Assembly: GCA_030015575.1 (NCBI GenBank)
Contig: JASDDO010000006.1
Coordinates: 323,502,361 to 323,566,360, forward strand
DNA: 64,000 nucleotides
From: Agapanthus africanus
Taxonomy: Eukaryota > Streptophyta > Magnoliopsida > Asparagales > Amaryllidaceae
Direction: 5' to 3'
In this document: piece after piece, positions 11,489 to 23,600 of the stretch
Numbering within the stretch: the stretch's first letter is position 1
Layout: every line of letters starts with the position of its first letter
The notes under the pieces: generated by a model
What the model saw: only the letters and a program-made list of their open reading frames with translations
Told to the model about the DNA's origin: nothing
The model's database searches: none
Made by a program: the position numbers and the translations under genes

Positions 11489-13010
11489 GAATTAAATTCT
11501 GAAGGAAATTCGAATCTTTCCAAAGGAAAGTAATTATTTGGGACTAATCAAATTAAAGATTCAGAGATGATTAAAGATCATCTATCTATGGAAAATCTCG
11601 GCTTTGGGAAAGATTTCCCCCTTAAATCTAACCAAAATATCAAAGGAGAATCTCTGAATTCAAGATCCAATGGTGAATAAAATTCACCTAATAATCCAAA
11701 GGCCCAAAATGAATTATGGATGCAAATCAAATCTCCCAATGAAGATTCGTCAAAAAACTGATTGATGCGGCTGCCTCTCCTATAAATAGGAGCCAAGAGA
11801 CAAAAAAAAGGAGATATACATGCGCAGAGAAGAAAAGAGAAAAGGAGAAGAGCTTTGATACTTCGAAAAGACTCAGATCTTCTGCAAAAAACCCTAGGTA
11901 AGAAAGGGAAGGCATTTTGAAAGAAGCAGAATTTAATTCTCAACAGAGTTTAACTCTGATAATATAAAAGCAGAAGAACTTATTTCTTCTCTCTTTGATA
12001 GAGGATCTGCAAAGTGCACATCTCCCCTTAAGGTTGAGAATTTAATTCTCAATGGGTTGAGATCCTGCCATGCAGATCCAAAACATAGAGAAGGAGTGCA
12101 AACTTGAGAATTTAATTCTCACAGAACTATAGGAATTTAATTCCTCCAAAATAAAAGTGGGGCTAGACCCTATATCATGGGAATTTAATTCCTTCAAAAC
12201 AAAAAAAAAGAGAAACAGGGTTTAACCCTAATTAAAGAACTTAGTTCTGTTGAAACAACGATCATCATTTCCTCAAAAATTTTATTAGGGTTCAACCCTA
12301 TTCAGCCCTTCACATAAACGGGGAATTTAACTCCCGCAGAAAATTCAGAGTTAAACTCTATTCCAGAATACAAGTCTTCAAAAGAAAGAAGGATTTAATT
12401 CCTCTGAAATTAAAAAGTCTCCGGAATTTAATTCCTGAAAAAAGGAGTAACAAATCCTCTGAAAAAAACCACATTAAGGCAGGGTCACGTGTCACCACGT
12501 GACCCCCCCCTCAAAAGCCCTACAGAAAACCCCTTTGAGGCAGCACCCCACGTGACCCACGTGACTTTCAGCAGAAGCCTTAACGCATAGGCATTTGAAT
12601 GCCCATCACGTGCTGACACGTGATGCTATCAAAAGATGCAGTAATTTCAGCAGAACAAATGGAGGAAGGGCGCTCTCACGTGCTGCCACGTGACCCCTCT
12701 TGTCTTAGTGTTTAACACTAAATTGAAACTCTCGCACTCAGTGTTAAAATATTGCTGGGCCTTAGTGTTCAACACTAATTAAAAAGCTTTATCTGCAGTG
12801 TTCAACACTGATTACCTTAGTGTTTAAATACTAATCTGAGATCTTCATTTGCAGTGTTCAACACTGATCTGTTTTAGTGTTTAACACTAATTTGAGAAGC
12901 CTTATTGCTGGTGTTTAACACCAATTATTTCTTAGTGTTAAACACTAACTTGTTAACCGCATTCCCAGTGTTCAACACTGATTGCTCTATAGTGTTTAAC
13001 ACTAGGCTTT
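11489..13010. repeat. Train of short inverted repeats in the T2 LTR
   Basis: Dozens of short dyads with changing arms but like centres. Examples: TTGAGAAT-tta-ATTCTCAA (12034-12052), TAGGGTT-c-AACCCTA (12286-12300), TTAGTGTT-t-AACACTAA (12705-12721), CAGTGTT-c-AACACTG (12796-12810), and more of the GTT-n-AAC family to about 13003. G-box dyads at 12483-12700 interrupt them. The matching train in the 3' LTR is 31430-32951. Confidence 0.85.
11777..11792 (+). promoter_or_regulatory. T2 5' LTR TATA box
   Basis: CTCCTAT-aa-ATAGGAG: a TATAAATA core (11781-11788) set in a perfect 7-base dyad, downstream of the G-box array. It is the likely core promoter; the RNA start would be about 30 bases further on. 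Confidence 0.7.
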
Positions 13011-13339
13011 GGCCCAATTGGCTAAATGGATAGAGGCAAAGCCTCTCCTTCAATGGATCAGCAAAAAGTCAATGTTTCAGACCCGACTGGACTTAGCCCA
13101 AGCTGGCCATAAGTCCTCAATTTGTGATTAACTGGGCTAATGGGCTCATAACATAATTAATCAGTCTCGACCCCAAATTGGGTCAGGGACTATTAAATCC
13201 ATTCCGGTTCTAGGGTACATCTCTTCACTCCTTTGAAACTTGGCATTGTAATCCCTCAATGTCTTCAAAGAGGTGACGGGTCCCGACGGCCACTCATGAT
13301 ATGGACTGTGGGGTCCTTAAACCCATGCCTAATGCAAAA

Positions 13340-13510
13340 TTCCTGGTTACGTGGAACACGGATAACGTCACTCTTTGACCCCGTGGGAAACGTCCAGAGC
13401 GGATCCTGGTCCTCGCAGAGCACGGCAGTGAACCCGTGTGAAGCATCCAGAGCGGAGCCTGGTCCTCGCCAAGCACGGCAGTGAACCCGTGTGAAGCATC
13501 CAGAGCAAAT
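13340..13510. repeat. Single copy of the 171-bp-type unit in the T2 LTR
   Basis: From ttcctggttacgtgg to the second gaagcatccagagc this matches the unit of the tandem array at 25672-27155, including its two internal ~59-base half repeats (ccagagcgg…ggcagtgaaccc). The same copy occurs at 33281-33451 in the 3' LTR. Confidence 0.85.
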
Positions 13511-13537
13511 ACCGGACTGTGGGGTCCTTAAACCCAT

Positions 13538-13699
13538 GGACCGCAATGTCCTTAAACTACCCATGGACCGCAATGTCCTTAAACTACCCACGGACCGCAA
13601 TGTCCTTAAACTACCCATGGACCGCAATGTCCTTAAACTACCCACGGACCGCAACGTCCTTAAACTACCCATGGACCGCAACGTCCCTAAACTAGAACA
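13538..13699. repeat. 27-bp tandem repeat in the T2 LTR (six copies)
   Basis: Units start at 13538, 13565, 13592, 13619, 13646 and 13673 with consensus ggaccgcaaygtccttaaac plus ~7 bases. Each holds a GGAC…GTCC dyad. Being a multiple of three, it gives spurious ORFs with a nine-residue repeat. Copy in the 3' LTR: 33479-33640. Confidence 0.92.
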
Positions 13700-14504
13700 A
13701 TAGGGCCCTCCATATGCTCTTTTGTCGGATCTAAACGGTCCCGTTTAAGTTGATCTTAGCCTCCAAAAATGGCTAACGCGTCCTTAAACCTTCAAACAGA
13801 TTGGACTACGAATCCCCTAAATTAACTCCGGCTCGAGGGTACATCTCTGAACTCCTCTGACATCCGTCGTTGTAATCTTTCAACGTCGTCAGAGAGGTGA
13901 TGAGTCCCGATGGCCATACATACGATGGACCACTACGTCCCTAAACTGGAACATTAGAGTCCAAACACTCTTCTGTCGGATCTAAACGATCCCGTTAAGT
14001 TGATCTTAGTCACAAAGTTAGACTAACGTATCCTTAACAAACGTTTGAGTTGATCTTAGCCTCAAGTATGGCTGACGTATCCTCAAATCAAACCCCCAAA
14101 CCCAAATCTAAGATAATGCGGATTTGGACTAGTCCACGCCCTACGGGCGACGACATAACTCAGTCTCCGTAAACAATCCACGGGCAACAAAACAAACACC
14201 CACGACACGAAGTGACCATCTGGAGAAGGAGAAAGTTGTTACCGCAACGCGGTAGCGTAATTAACTGCAGGGGCTTGCGCCTGCAGGGAAGAGCGTCCCC
14301 ACAATCAAAAACCCCTCAAATGAGGGGGAATCTGACGAAGTCTGCTACATCGGACGCATCCGTCTAAACCTTCGATACATGGTGCCATAAATCAACTTGG
14401 CATCTTCGGAGGGGTAGACGGATAGCACCAATTAGCATCTGCCCCGAACCCCAGGCATTCGGACGTCCCGACGTCCCGGCCGCCGTTCGGAGGGGAACAG
14501 ATTC

Positions 14505-14523
14505 TGGCACGCCCGGTGGGACC
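14505..14523 (+). other. T2 primer-binding site
   Basis: tggcacgcccggtgggacc begins five bases after the LTR end at 14499, at the normal place for the tRNA primer. It is the same as in T1. The tRNA was not identified. Confidence 0.75.
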
Positions 14524-14651
14524 TTTTCCTCTTTCCACTCCACACTTCGTGTGTCGTGATTCGCGAACCAATCGCGGTTCGCTAATAGTTGCCCTTGGGT
14601 CTCAAGGTACTGAGAATTGGCATCTTGCTTATTGCAGAAAGCAAAGGATCG

Positions 14652-17600
14652 ATGGCTTTCATCCCTGCGAAATCCTCCAACTGCTCAGACGGCAACTGCA
14701 GCCGACGCTCTGCCTCGCCAGGAGGTATAGCCTATGGACCCCAAGCTGCTTCGCTGTTCACAATGCCGATGGAACAGGTCACCCGCGCCACCACAGGATT
14801 GTTTTTTGGGACCATGATCCCGCCGACAAACTTTACCATTCCAGTGCTGGCGAAGGAAACTCTCAAGAAGTCGGTCTTTGATCGTCTTACCCCTACCGCG
14901 GCTCCTCTCAACGAGTCGCCCAACGTCAACGCCTCGGTCTTCTCTAGACTGGGCCAGAAATCATGCGAGCTCATTACGGGGCCTACAATCTCAAAGAAGA
15001 CTGCTTCTAAGAAAGTGAACGCTCCCATACCCGAAATCGCCAAGGCAACCTCTCCAGCCAAAAAGTCGGTCTTTACAAGATTGACGGCTCCGGCCTTTGC
15101 TCCCGCTTCCCAGAGGACATCGGTCTTCGATAGGTTAACGCCAACAACAACCCCCCATCCACACAGGGGGCATGAAGAAACCATTCTTACCGCTGACCCT
15201 GCACCGTCCGCTCGACACTCTCGACGTCGCCATTGGCGCCGAGTGAGGAAGGCTGGGGGCAACTCTCCCTCCGGATTGACCCCACCAGCCCCGGTGGCCG
15301 AAGTTAATGCCGCTGTTCCGACTGGGAACAGTTTTGAAATGCTAAATAAGGTGCGAAGGAATTCCCCTACGGCAGTACTGAAGAAATCTCCTCCCTTACT
15401 AAAAAAGGTGGTGGAAACAAAACCCGAACAGCCTCGATCTCCTCAACGGCTGTCTTCCAAAATTTATAAGGTTTGGCGACAAGCCCGAGATTCGATCATC
15501 GATCCAAACTTCTCCCGCCAGCACAAGAAACTGAAAATCCAACCTGAAGCTGGTCACCAGGCTAAACCCCAAAAGGCTGTTGATCAACTGACTCATAAAA
15601 GGAGGAGGCCAGAGAGGACCCCACAGCATGCAACGACGGCTAAAAACACTAGGCCTAGACGCCCTAAGTCTGGGGGCATGATGGTCCACACTGTATACAT
15701 GGCCTCTGGAAAGGAGGAGAGCCGCACTTCTACAGGCCATCGACCACTAACCCGATCCGTAACAAAATCCCAGGAGCAGCAACAAAAGCTCCAAGAAATG
15801 ATGAATGCTATGGCCGCGCTCACCGGGCCAAAGGAAAGCCCAGAAGCGTCCTCAGACGCACGCCGGGAGGAAGAAACCGACGCTGAATTCCTTCGCCGAA
15901 CACTGGAGAAAAGGGACAAAGAGGCGGCTGAACAAGCGGCCAACATACAACGGATGGGCCTTCTCTTTCAAGATGTGATAGGAATGATGATCCAGCAAGA
16001 CTTGCCAGCTGAAGATCCTCCGATTATTCTGGAGGACGACCGAGGAGAGACGTCAAATCCACCTCCAGCCCTCTCGACGGCCAAGGAAGAAACGATCTCT
16101 AAGGCTGACTTGGCTGACTACATAGCCCAGCAAATCCGAGTTCATCGCGCAACTGAGGCAGCTGGTCAGACCGTGAAAACCGGGCGGCCGTATCCGAGCT
16201 GGTACGATCAAATCAAATACCCGCAAGGCTATACGATACCGAAATTCCATGTGTATAAGGGGACCGGCAATCCCCATCAACATGTCGCCCAGTTTCGGGC
16301 CCTATGCGGTAACACCGGCGGTGACGATAAATTGTTGCTTCGCCAATTCGTGGGCAGCTTGTCAGAAACAGCGTTCGAATGGTATTCAGAACTCCCGAAC
16401 GATTCCATCAAAACGTTCGCTGAAATGGAGTTGTTGTTCACTCAGCGATTTGCAAGTGCCAGCGAACGCACTCCAATAACTGCACTTATTAACGCCAGGG
16501 TAAAACCGGGTGAAACCTGGGTCCAGTACGCTATACGCTGGCGGAACTTGTGGTCGAGATGTGAGCAGCGCATCGAGGAAGCACCTGCGGTGGGCATGTT
16601 CGTGGGAACTCTAGACCCTCACGCAACTATCTCCCAGTTTATGATGTTCTTTAAGCCAACCACATTCCAGGCTCTGATCGACAAGTTAGCTCAGATGGAC
16701 CAGATGGGTCATAGACCACCTACACCGAAGTCGGAACCTCGGAATGACAAGGGTAAAGGAAGGGCAACCTTTGTCGCGAATGCCCAACAGCAACCTAACG
16801 CCCCGAAATCGACGGATCAACTGGAGGAAAGACGCCGGTACTATAATGAGAAAATGAAGCGTCCCTACTCGTTCCCACAAGACAAGACGAAGCGGTTATT
16901 CGAGTTGGCAATACGCAACAGACTTATAAACCTACCAAATCCAAGGCGACCACCACACCCCACCGAGGTGAATAACTCCAACTACTGCCCTTATCATCAG
17001 ACGGTGGGCCATCCGATTGAAGATTGCTTCGTCTTCAAAGGATGGATTGAAGACCAATACCTCCAGGGGAAGTTTGTACTGTCAGAAAAGTGGAAGGTGA
17101 ACCCATCACAGCCACATGCTCCGAGGAAAGCGGATACACCGGGGGCAACATGTTCTTTTATTGAAGAAGCTCCATGGGAGGTCGTGCTATCAACTAAAAC
17201 CAAAAGAATGCTGAGAGACCTTCATGCGTGCCCTGCGATCGAATGGAAGGACCCTCTTGAGCCTCAAATTATCAAAGGAATGTTGAAGCCCCGCCCAATT
17301 ATAAAGACTAACGATAAGAGCCGAAATACTCACGTCCAACCGTCAAAATCTTCGAAGAAAAAGAAGAAGAAATCCAAGAAGTCCGTGAAGCTTGGAAACG
17401 AGCACACGAACTTACAGAAGCAAATAGACGCGCTGGAAGAATACAATCAAAAGGCGCGAACTCCTATCACACTGCAAGAGTTCCTCAACCATATCTTTCA
17501 AGAGGAAGATGAGGGGGAGAGCTCGTCGGATGAATCCGAAGGATATGTGGCGAGTTGTAACGTAATCTCCCACTCGTTTACCGATGATGGGAAAACTCCC

Positions 17601-20600
17601 GACACTAAGAAGATGGAGGCAGAGCCTGTACCAGAGTGTCCATGGCCAACGGACGAAATGATCGACGCTTTTCTAGACAAGATTCGTCTAAAATGTAAAG
17701 CGGACCAGGAGCGTGAAATGACCACGCCGGAAAGAGCCAAATACGGACGACTGAACGGAAGAGTTGAACTACCTCCTCCAGAGCGAAACGTATCCGAGGT
17801 AGACAAGAAGATATTCAAGACGAGAAAAAGGTTTGCCAAAGCCGTGTCAATGGGGATGAAGCTACCACCCTCGGAAGGAAACACACACGATGGGGTAGAG
17901 ACGCACCCTGACTATTGCACATATCATCGGAAAATCTCACATCCCACGGAGGAGTGCGACGCCTTTAAGATATGGTGGCAAGGATATGTTGTCCGTCAGC
18001 AACAGTTTAAGCGCATGAAACGCAAGAGCCGTCAGGAGCGAAGAGGTACTGTCGGAGGACATAACAAGACTACTGGCAACTGTTACATGGTTGACGCCAG
18101 AGGGTCACAAGTTCTCACCTTCGGGAGCGACTCTGATGAAGAAATGGCTCTGGGCCCTCTCTTTACAGAATCCGTTCTAGGAAAAAAGGAGGAATCAGAG
18201 GCCTGCGAGAACATCCAGCTGCGCAACCGCACGCTCCCGGAGAAGAATCTCGGTCCCGTCGGCCGAAAAGATAAGGGAAAGGAAAAGGTCATTGAAGATA
18301 TCACTTTAGATGACCGGGTCATAAAAGAGCTAACTAACAAAGACCCTCCCAAAAAGGGTAAGGGGGACTATAACATCCTCGCGCACTTAAGGAAACTACC
18401 CTCTCAGCTTAGCATTCTTGATGCCCTTCTATTATCAAAAGAAGCGCGAGACTCACTCATTAAAGCGTTGCAAGAACCTGAACAATTCCAGGCCGTTCTC
18501 GCCACTGAAAGGATGAAGGATGAACTGGAGGAAGTGCATACAGCCGATGTCACTTTCGGTGATGAAGACCTTCTCCTCGGGACGTGCGACCACAACCGTC
18601 CCCTATATGTCTCTGGATACTGCCATGACATCAAGATAGGTAAGATCTTAGTGGATAATGGATCCTCCGTCAACCTCCTTAATGTTCGGGTGTTGAAGGA
18701 AATCTGCATGAGTGTGCAACACCTCGCTCGTGACAAAATTACTATCTCCGGTTTCGACTCTCAATCGTCACGGACTCTCGGATCTGTAATACTGACGTTA
18801 CGCTTCGGACTTCTCGTCACAGACATCAAAGTCCATGTCATTGACGCCAAGACCTGCTACAACGCCTTGCTCGGCCGTCCCTGGCTACACGAGTACAACA
18901 TCATCCCTTCTACACAACATCAGTGTATGAAATACTTCAAGGATGGTTTCGAGTACACTGTAACAGGCGAGTTAAACCCGTTTTCTGTGAACGAAGTCCG
19001 CAAATACGAAGATGCGAAATACTTTTTGCCAGATTTCGAGGATACAGAAAGGTGTCGCGACCCGAAGAACAAAACCGCCGCCACCATTCCCGTTTTTGGG
19101 AGCGATACCGAAGAAGAGGAGGAAATAGTGTATACGGGGCCATCCCAACGCAACAACCTGGGGGCACCCACCCCCGTACCGGTCTTCGGGAGTGATTCGG
19201 AGGACGAGGTTAACGTCGTGTTCTCCAATCGGCTGTCAATACAGGCACCCCTTTGCGATGACCATAGTCTGCAAATCACCATGGTACCGCAAGAACACTA
19301 TAAGGATCTCGACGCGCTTCAAACCCACAGCGTGCAGGACCTGCAAACATTTTACGTCCCTCCCAAGCGAAGGGGTGAAAAGGTGATCCTATTCTATCAA
19401 TCCTCAGAGTCGAAGGTGGAGAAAGAGATCTGGCACGGCGTGGATGTTACACTTGACAGGCTCCAACCCATTCGTCTGCCTAGATACTATACAAATGGAT
19501 TGAAGAAGTTATTGAAGCGCCAAGGAGTACCCTTAAAACAGACTGTGCGGCAGGCTCGGTTCTACAACAGGATTTGGGATGTCCCTGGGACCCAACGCAA
19601 ATTGCCCAACGGAAAAATAGAAACACTTGGGCTTGGGTACGCGAGAACGGGAAAACAGGAGCGAGCCCACGGCAGCTACGCCATATATACCTTTGATGAA
19701 GAAGAAGGCGCCACGTCAGGAGAGACCAATCCCTCATCAAAACTAAACCCCGCGATCGAAGAGCCAAACCCGTTGTTTAAAAGACGAATGGGCAAGCCTA
19801 CCACGAAAGCGGATCAGAAAATTCGGGAAGATCACAACCACGAAGTGGCCATCTATGAGAAAGCCAGGACGCAACGTCTATTCCAACAAACTGCACAGGC
19901 TGCAAAAGATAAAGATGTTCACCATCGTCAACCCGTCATACGAAAGGCTCGACGCAGGGACGGGAATAAATTAAGAAGCGAAAAAAGAAGCCGACAACAA
20001 CGACGCAGGATTAGAGGGTTACGGGAATTGCGCGGCTCGGACTCGTCCCTCATGGAAAAGATGAGTCGAGCATACTCCTTCCCTCGAGACAAGACGGAAC
20101 GGTTACTCAAGCTCGCCCTAAAACATCAGATGATCACGCTTCCAGAGTCTAGGCATCCTGAGCAGGCTAGCAGGGTCTCTCATCCGGGTTATTGCTCTTA
20201 TCACCGAGCCATAGGACATCCGACCGAAGATTGCTTCACCTTCAAGAACTGGGTCGAGGACCAGTACCGACGGGGCAGATTCGCTTTATCCGACGGTTGG
20301 AAAGTAACGCCGCCGCAAAGGCACGAGCCTAAAGCCACAAGAGCAGAACCGGATCCGCCTCAGTCTTGGGAGCGAGTTCGCACCTGTTATATGATTACGA
20401 TATTAAAAGAAGAGCCCGAGAACGAAGATGACCTTCCCCGGTGCTTCGAGAACAGCGATGACGAGTTGATCTCGGAATTTCCGCCCGCTCCGAAAGAGCT
20501 GGAAGACGGTATACATACTACCGCAGATAACCTCAAGAAGATCGAGCTGGGATCGGCAGACGACCCGCGGCCGACATTTGTCAGCGAGCTGTTATCCGAG

Positions 20601-23600
20601 GAAAAGGTGGCCGCGTTAAAGAACGTGCTCCTACGGCATAAAGACTGCTTCGCGTGGAACTACTCCGAGATGCCAGGATTGGATCCGGAGATTGCAGTGC
20701 ATAGATTAGCAATATCCCCGGATATCAAGCCAGTCAAGCAGGCGCCAAGGAGGATGCGACTTGAGCTGGAGATGAGCATCAACGCCGAAGTCAAGAAGTT
20801 GATCGATTCCGGATTTATCCAAGAAGTCCAATACCCCGATTGGATCGCCAATATCGTCCCGGTAATGAAGAAGAATGGAACGGTGCGCATATGCGTGGAT
20901 TTCAGGGATCTCAATAAAGCATGCCCAAAGGACGATTTCCCGGTGCCGGTAACCGAGCTAATGATGGATAACACGTCTACTCACGAGATCTTCTCCTTTA
21001 TGGATGGTTCTTCAGGATACAATCAGATAAAAATGCATCCCGAAGACCAGAAGCACACCGCTTTCCGGACCCCTTTGGGTGTATTCTGCTACAGGGTTAT
21101 GCCCTTTGGCCTAAAGAACGCTGGCGCCACCTACCAAAGGGCCATGACAAAAATCTTCGACGATCTCATACACGACATCGTCGAATGCTATATCGATGAC
21201 CTCGTAGTGAAGAGCATGTCATACGAAGAGCATTTAAAGCATCTCGAAACCGTATTTCAACGCCTTCGGCAATACAATTTGAAAATGAATCCCCTCAAAT
21301 GCGCGTTTGGAGTCTCCTCGGGTAAATTCCTGGGATTCATCGTTCGACACCGAGGTATTGAAATAGATCCGTCAAAGATTAAAGCGATTATGGGAATGCC
21401 CCCGCCAAGAACCCTCAAACAGTTGCGGTCTCTCCAAGGGAAGCTCGCATACATCCGGCGATTTATCGCAAATCTTTCAGGCAAATGCCGCCCCTACAGT
21501 CACCTGATGAAGAAGGGAACCCCATTCGTCTGGGATCAAAAATGCCAAGGCGCACTAGACGAGATCAAGCAGTACCTGCAGAACCCGCCGGTATTAGCTG
21601 CGCCGGTCAAGGGAAAACCCCTCATTCTTTATACAACCGCCCTCGAAGGTTCCTTGGGCGCATTATGGGCACAAGAGAATGACCAGGGGAAAGAAAGAGC
21701 ACTTTACTACTTAAGTCGAGTGCTACTGGGGGCAGAAAGCAATTACTCGCCCATTGAAAAGCATTGCTTGGCATTAATCTTTGCAGTAACGAAGCTCAGG
21801 CACTATGCGTTGGCGCATGAAGTCCGTCTCATTTCAAAGGTGGATCCCCTTAAATACCTGATGTCAAAGGCTATATTGACGGGACGACTCGCTAAATGGG
21901 CCCTACTCTTGATGGAGTTTTCGATAACATATCAACCCCTCAAGGCAGTAAAGGGCCAGGCCATTGCCGACTTCCTCGCTGAGCACCCGATACCGGCCGA
22001 CTCTCCTCTAAACTGTGATTTGCCGGACGAGCATGCATTTGATGCAATTGGCGGTGGAAGCACACGATGGGAACTCTATTTCGATGGAGCGTCCTCCACA
22101 AAGAAACAGAAACAGGGTAACCCGATCATCAAATCGGGGATAGGCCTTATCTTTGTAACTCCACAAGGAGGGATAATGCGCTTCGCCTTCTCCTTAACAG
22201 AGTCAAGGACAAACAATGAAGCCGAATACGAAGCTCTGATAGCAGGCCTCGAAATCGCCATCAACATGGGAATTGAAGACCTCCACATATACGGGGATTC
22301 TCAGCTGGTCGTTAGCCAAATAAATGGTGACTACCAAACATGCAAACCAGAATTGGTGAAATACGGCGTAAAGGTGCGACAACTGTTGGCCCAGATCCCC
22401 TCCTATATTCTAGAGAACATACCGCGCGCGGAAAACAGCAAAGCAGACGCGTTGGCCAAACTCGCTAAAGAACTGGCTGACGAGAACCTCGATGACGTCA
22501 GAATCGTGGTACAAAGCCGTCGAGTGCTCGCCCCGGCAGAAATACCTCCGGAATTATATAAAGAAAAGGGAGCGATTCAGCAAGCGACCCTACAAATAAA
22601 AGACCGTGAGAAGGCTGAGGACTGGAGGGAAGTCTTCATAGACTACTTTAAGTCCCACCGAATGCCCGAAGAGGCGTCCTCAAGGCATCAGCTTATGAAA
22701 CGAGCTCTATCCTTCGCTTTCGTCAACGATACCCTGTACAAGAGATCGTTTGATTTTCTATGGCTGAGATGCTTGGGACCTGACGAAGCGGAACGAGTCG
22801 TTCGAGAAGTTCACGACGGACTTTGCGGTTCTCACCAAGCAGGCCCAAAGATGAAGTTAAAAATTAAACGGATGGGTTACTACTGGCCCACGATGATCCA
22901 GGACTGCCTCGAGTATGCAAAGCAATGCCACTCATGCCAGATCCATGGAGACTTCATCCACCAACATCCGAATCCACTACACCCAACGGTGGCCAGCTGG
23001 CCATTCGAAATGTGGGGGACTGACATAGTCGGCCCCATAGAGCCGGCATCAGCCCGGGGACATCGTTTTATCCTGGCGACAACTGATTACTTCTCCAAAT
23101 GGGCAGAAGTGGTACCACTGAGGGAAGTGAAGACGGAGAACATTCTCCATTTCTTCAAAACACACGTCATCTATCGGTTCGGAACCCCGCGACGGATTAT
23201 CTCCGATAATGGGCCGGCCTACCGAAGCCATAAGATTAGCCGCTTCGCACAGCAGCACAATATAGACTGGAGATATTCTTCAGTTTACAACCCACGAGCT
23301 AACGGTCTGGCCGAGGCTTTCAATAAGACCTTGACGAAGATCATGAAAAAGACCGTCTCCAGGAATAAGAGAGACTGGCACGAAAGGCTGCAAGAAGCCC
23401 TCTGGGCTTATCGAACTACATTCAAGACGGCCACGAACACAACGCCGTACGCGTTGGTATTTGGGACGGAAGCAGTTCTCCCCCTCGAGATAGAGTTACC
23501 CTCTCTACGAGTAGCAGTCCACCACGAGCTGACGAACGAAGAAAATGCTCACCTTCGGCTTGAGGAGCTTGACGCCCTCGATGAAACCCGGCTCATAGCG

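Larger units (their letters stand above)
10931..14499 (+). repeat. T2 5' LTR
   Basis: 3569 bp, tgtttcctga … ggggaaca. In order: a 23-base terminal dyad, a G-box hairpin array (10995-11460), a TATA box inside a dyad (11777-11792), trains of short inverted repeats (11489-13010), a 171-bp-type monomer (about 13340-13510), six 27-bp repeats (13538-13699), and a U5 end with three strong hairpins (about 14240-14330). U3 is only ~0.85 kb, so R/U5 is unusually long. ORFs inside the LTR (for example 13265-13681 minus) are repeat artefacts. Confidence 0.95.

Noticed and set aside
11578-11943. 121-codon antisense ORF in the T2 LTR (also 31519-31884)
   Set aside because: Low-complexity Phe/Ser/Leu product, overlies the TATA box and leader; both copies are LTR duplicates, so conservation between them means nothing.
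13004-13090. Genuine tRNA gene
   Set aside because: The B box is poor, the acceptor ends do not pair, and the stem fits the local inverted-repeat style. Kept only as a low-interest finding.
13265-13703. ORFs of 138 (minus) and 70 (plus) codons in the T2 LTR, also at 33206-33644
   Set aside because: They read the 27-bp repeats and the 171-type unit; nine-residue repeats, no protein family.
14732-15262. 176-codon minus-strand ORF and many other antisense ORFs inside gag-pol
   Set aside because: Shadows of the long plus-strand frame; codon pattern and homology belong to the plus strand. Unlike the ORFs at 28710-30238 they lie over a known coding frame.
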